A stretch of DNA of 15,038 nt, taken from assembly GCA_937900045.1 (NCBI GenBank), contig CALCEB010000280.1, positions 1-15,038 on the forward strand. The letters are read 5' to 3'. The notes under the pieces were generated by a model. That model made no database searches. It was not told where the DNA came from and saw only the letters and a list, made by a program, of their open reading frames with translations. Of the stretch, positions 14,987-15,038 are shown piece after piece. The position numbers were made by a program, and so were the translations under genes. The DNA is from an uncultured Acidobacteriota bacterium. Lineage in GTDB: Bacteria > Acidobacteriota > Terriglobia > UBA7540. Numbering within the stretch: the first letter of the stretch is position 1; each line of letters opens with the position of its first letter.

Positions 14987-15009
14987 CTCTGCGCAGGAAT
15001 CTGGCAGAG
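14987..15009 (+). terminator. Hairpin just after the GH130 gene
   Basis: CTCTGC (14987-14992) pairs with GCAGAG (15004-15009). After one bulged G, CAG (14994-14996) pairs with CTG (15001-15003) around a GAAT loop, giving 9 bp in all. It starts 4 nt past the stop codon. No U-tract follows in the visible sequence, so Rho-independent termination is only partly supported. Confidence 0.35.
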
Positions 15010-15038
15010 AGGGCGATTAATGCGGTTTTCAGCGGGGG

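Noticed and set aside
3984..14996. A 12-bp repeat GGGCTCTGCGCA present near 3987 and near 14985
   Set aside because: The flanks differ, the copies are single, and a short GC-rich match is plausible by chance in a 15-kb window. It shows no att-site or mobile-element structure.

Overview
The window reads as chromosomal DNA from a free-living bacterium with moderately high GC. The likeliest group is Acidobacteriota, judged from the mix of exported PIG-L/LmbE, ThuA and YVTN proteins and from short GC-rich intergenic palindromes beginning (T)GTAGCG. This assignment is inference, because no rRNA or other taxonomic marker gene is present. I see no phage, IS, integrase, CRISPR or tRNA, and all the main genes look intact.

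Layout. Bases 356 down to 69 (minus) encode a small zinc-ribbon protein, with a small DHCW-family cupin upstream of it at 792-460. Next on the minus strand come an exported ThuA-domain protein (1707-937) and a cytoplasmic DJ-1/PfpI protein (2338-1787), which are probably co-transcribed. A 215-bp divergent promoter region separates these from a plus-strand group: cystathionine beta-synthase (2554-3942), the Fe-S carrier ATPase Mrp/ApbC (4063-5130), a GBBH-like/DUF971 protein (5257-5595) and a secreted YVTN beta-propeller (5715-6740). A convergent junction holding a palindromic repeat leads to a long minus-strand run. Read 5' to 3' this run is aroC (13268-12093), def (12014-11505), fmt (11395-10454), an MBL-fold hydrolase (10285-9644) and a 945-residue exported PIG-L deacetylase (9644-6807). 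The last two overlap by one base. A 674-bp region with two REPIN-like elements separates aroC from a divergently transcribed, exported GH130-type glycosidase/phosphorylase (13943-14983).

How the genes fit together. def and fmt form the familiar N-formylmethionine pair: Fmt formylates initiator Met-tRNA and Def removes the formyl group. aroC completes the shikimate pathway. Cystathionine beta-synthase, Mrp and DUF971 share a sulfur and iron-sulfur theme, and the Mrp-DUF971 neighbourhood matches the domain order of plant HCF101. The ThuA, PIG-L, YVTN and GH130 proteins all carry signal peptides and suggest periplasmic carbohydrate or glycoconjugate handling, but their substrates cannot be read from the sequence.

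The most interesting non-coding signal is a pair of 72-bp elements in opposite orientation, at 13319-13390 and 13749-13820. Each is built from two inverted hairpin units, and at least one stem shows a compensatory base change. This is the architecture of REPINs. A related single-hairpin repeat at 6771-6811 supplies the stop codon of the PIG-L gene.
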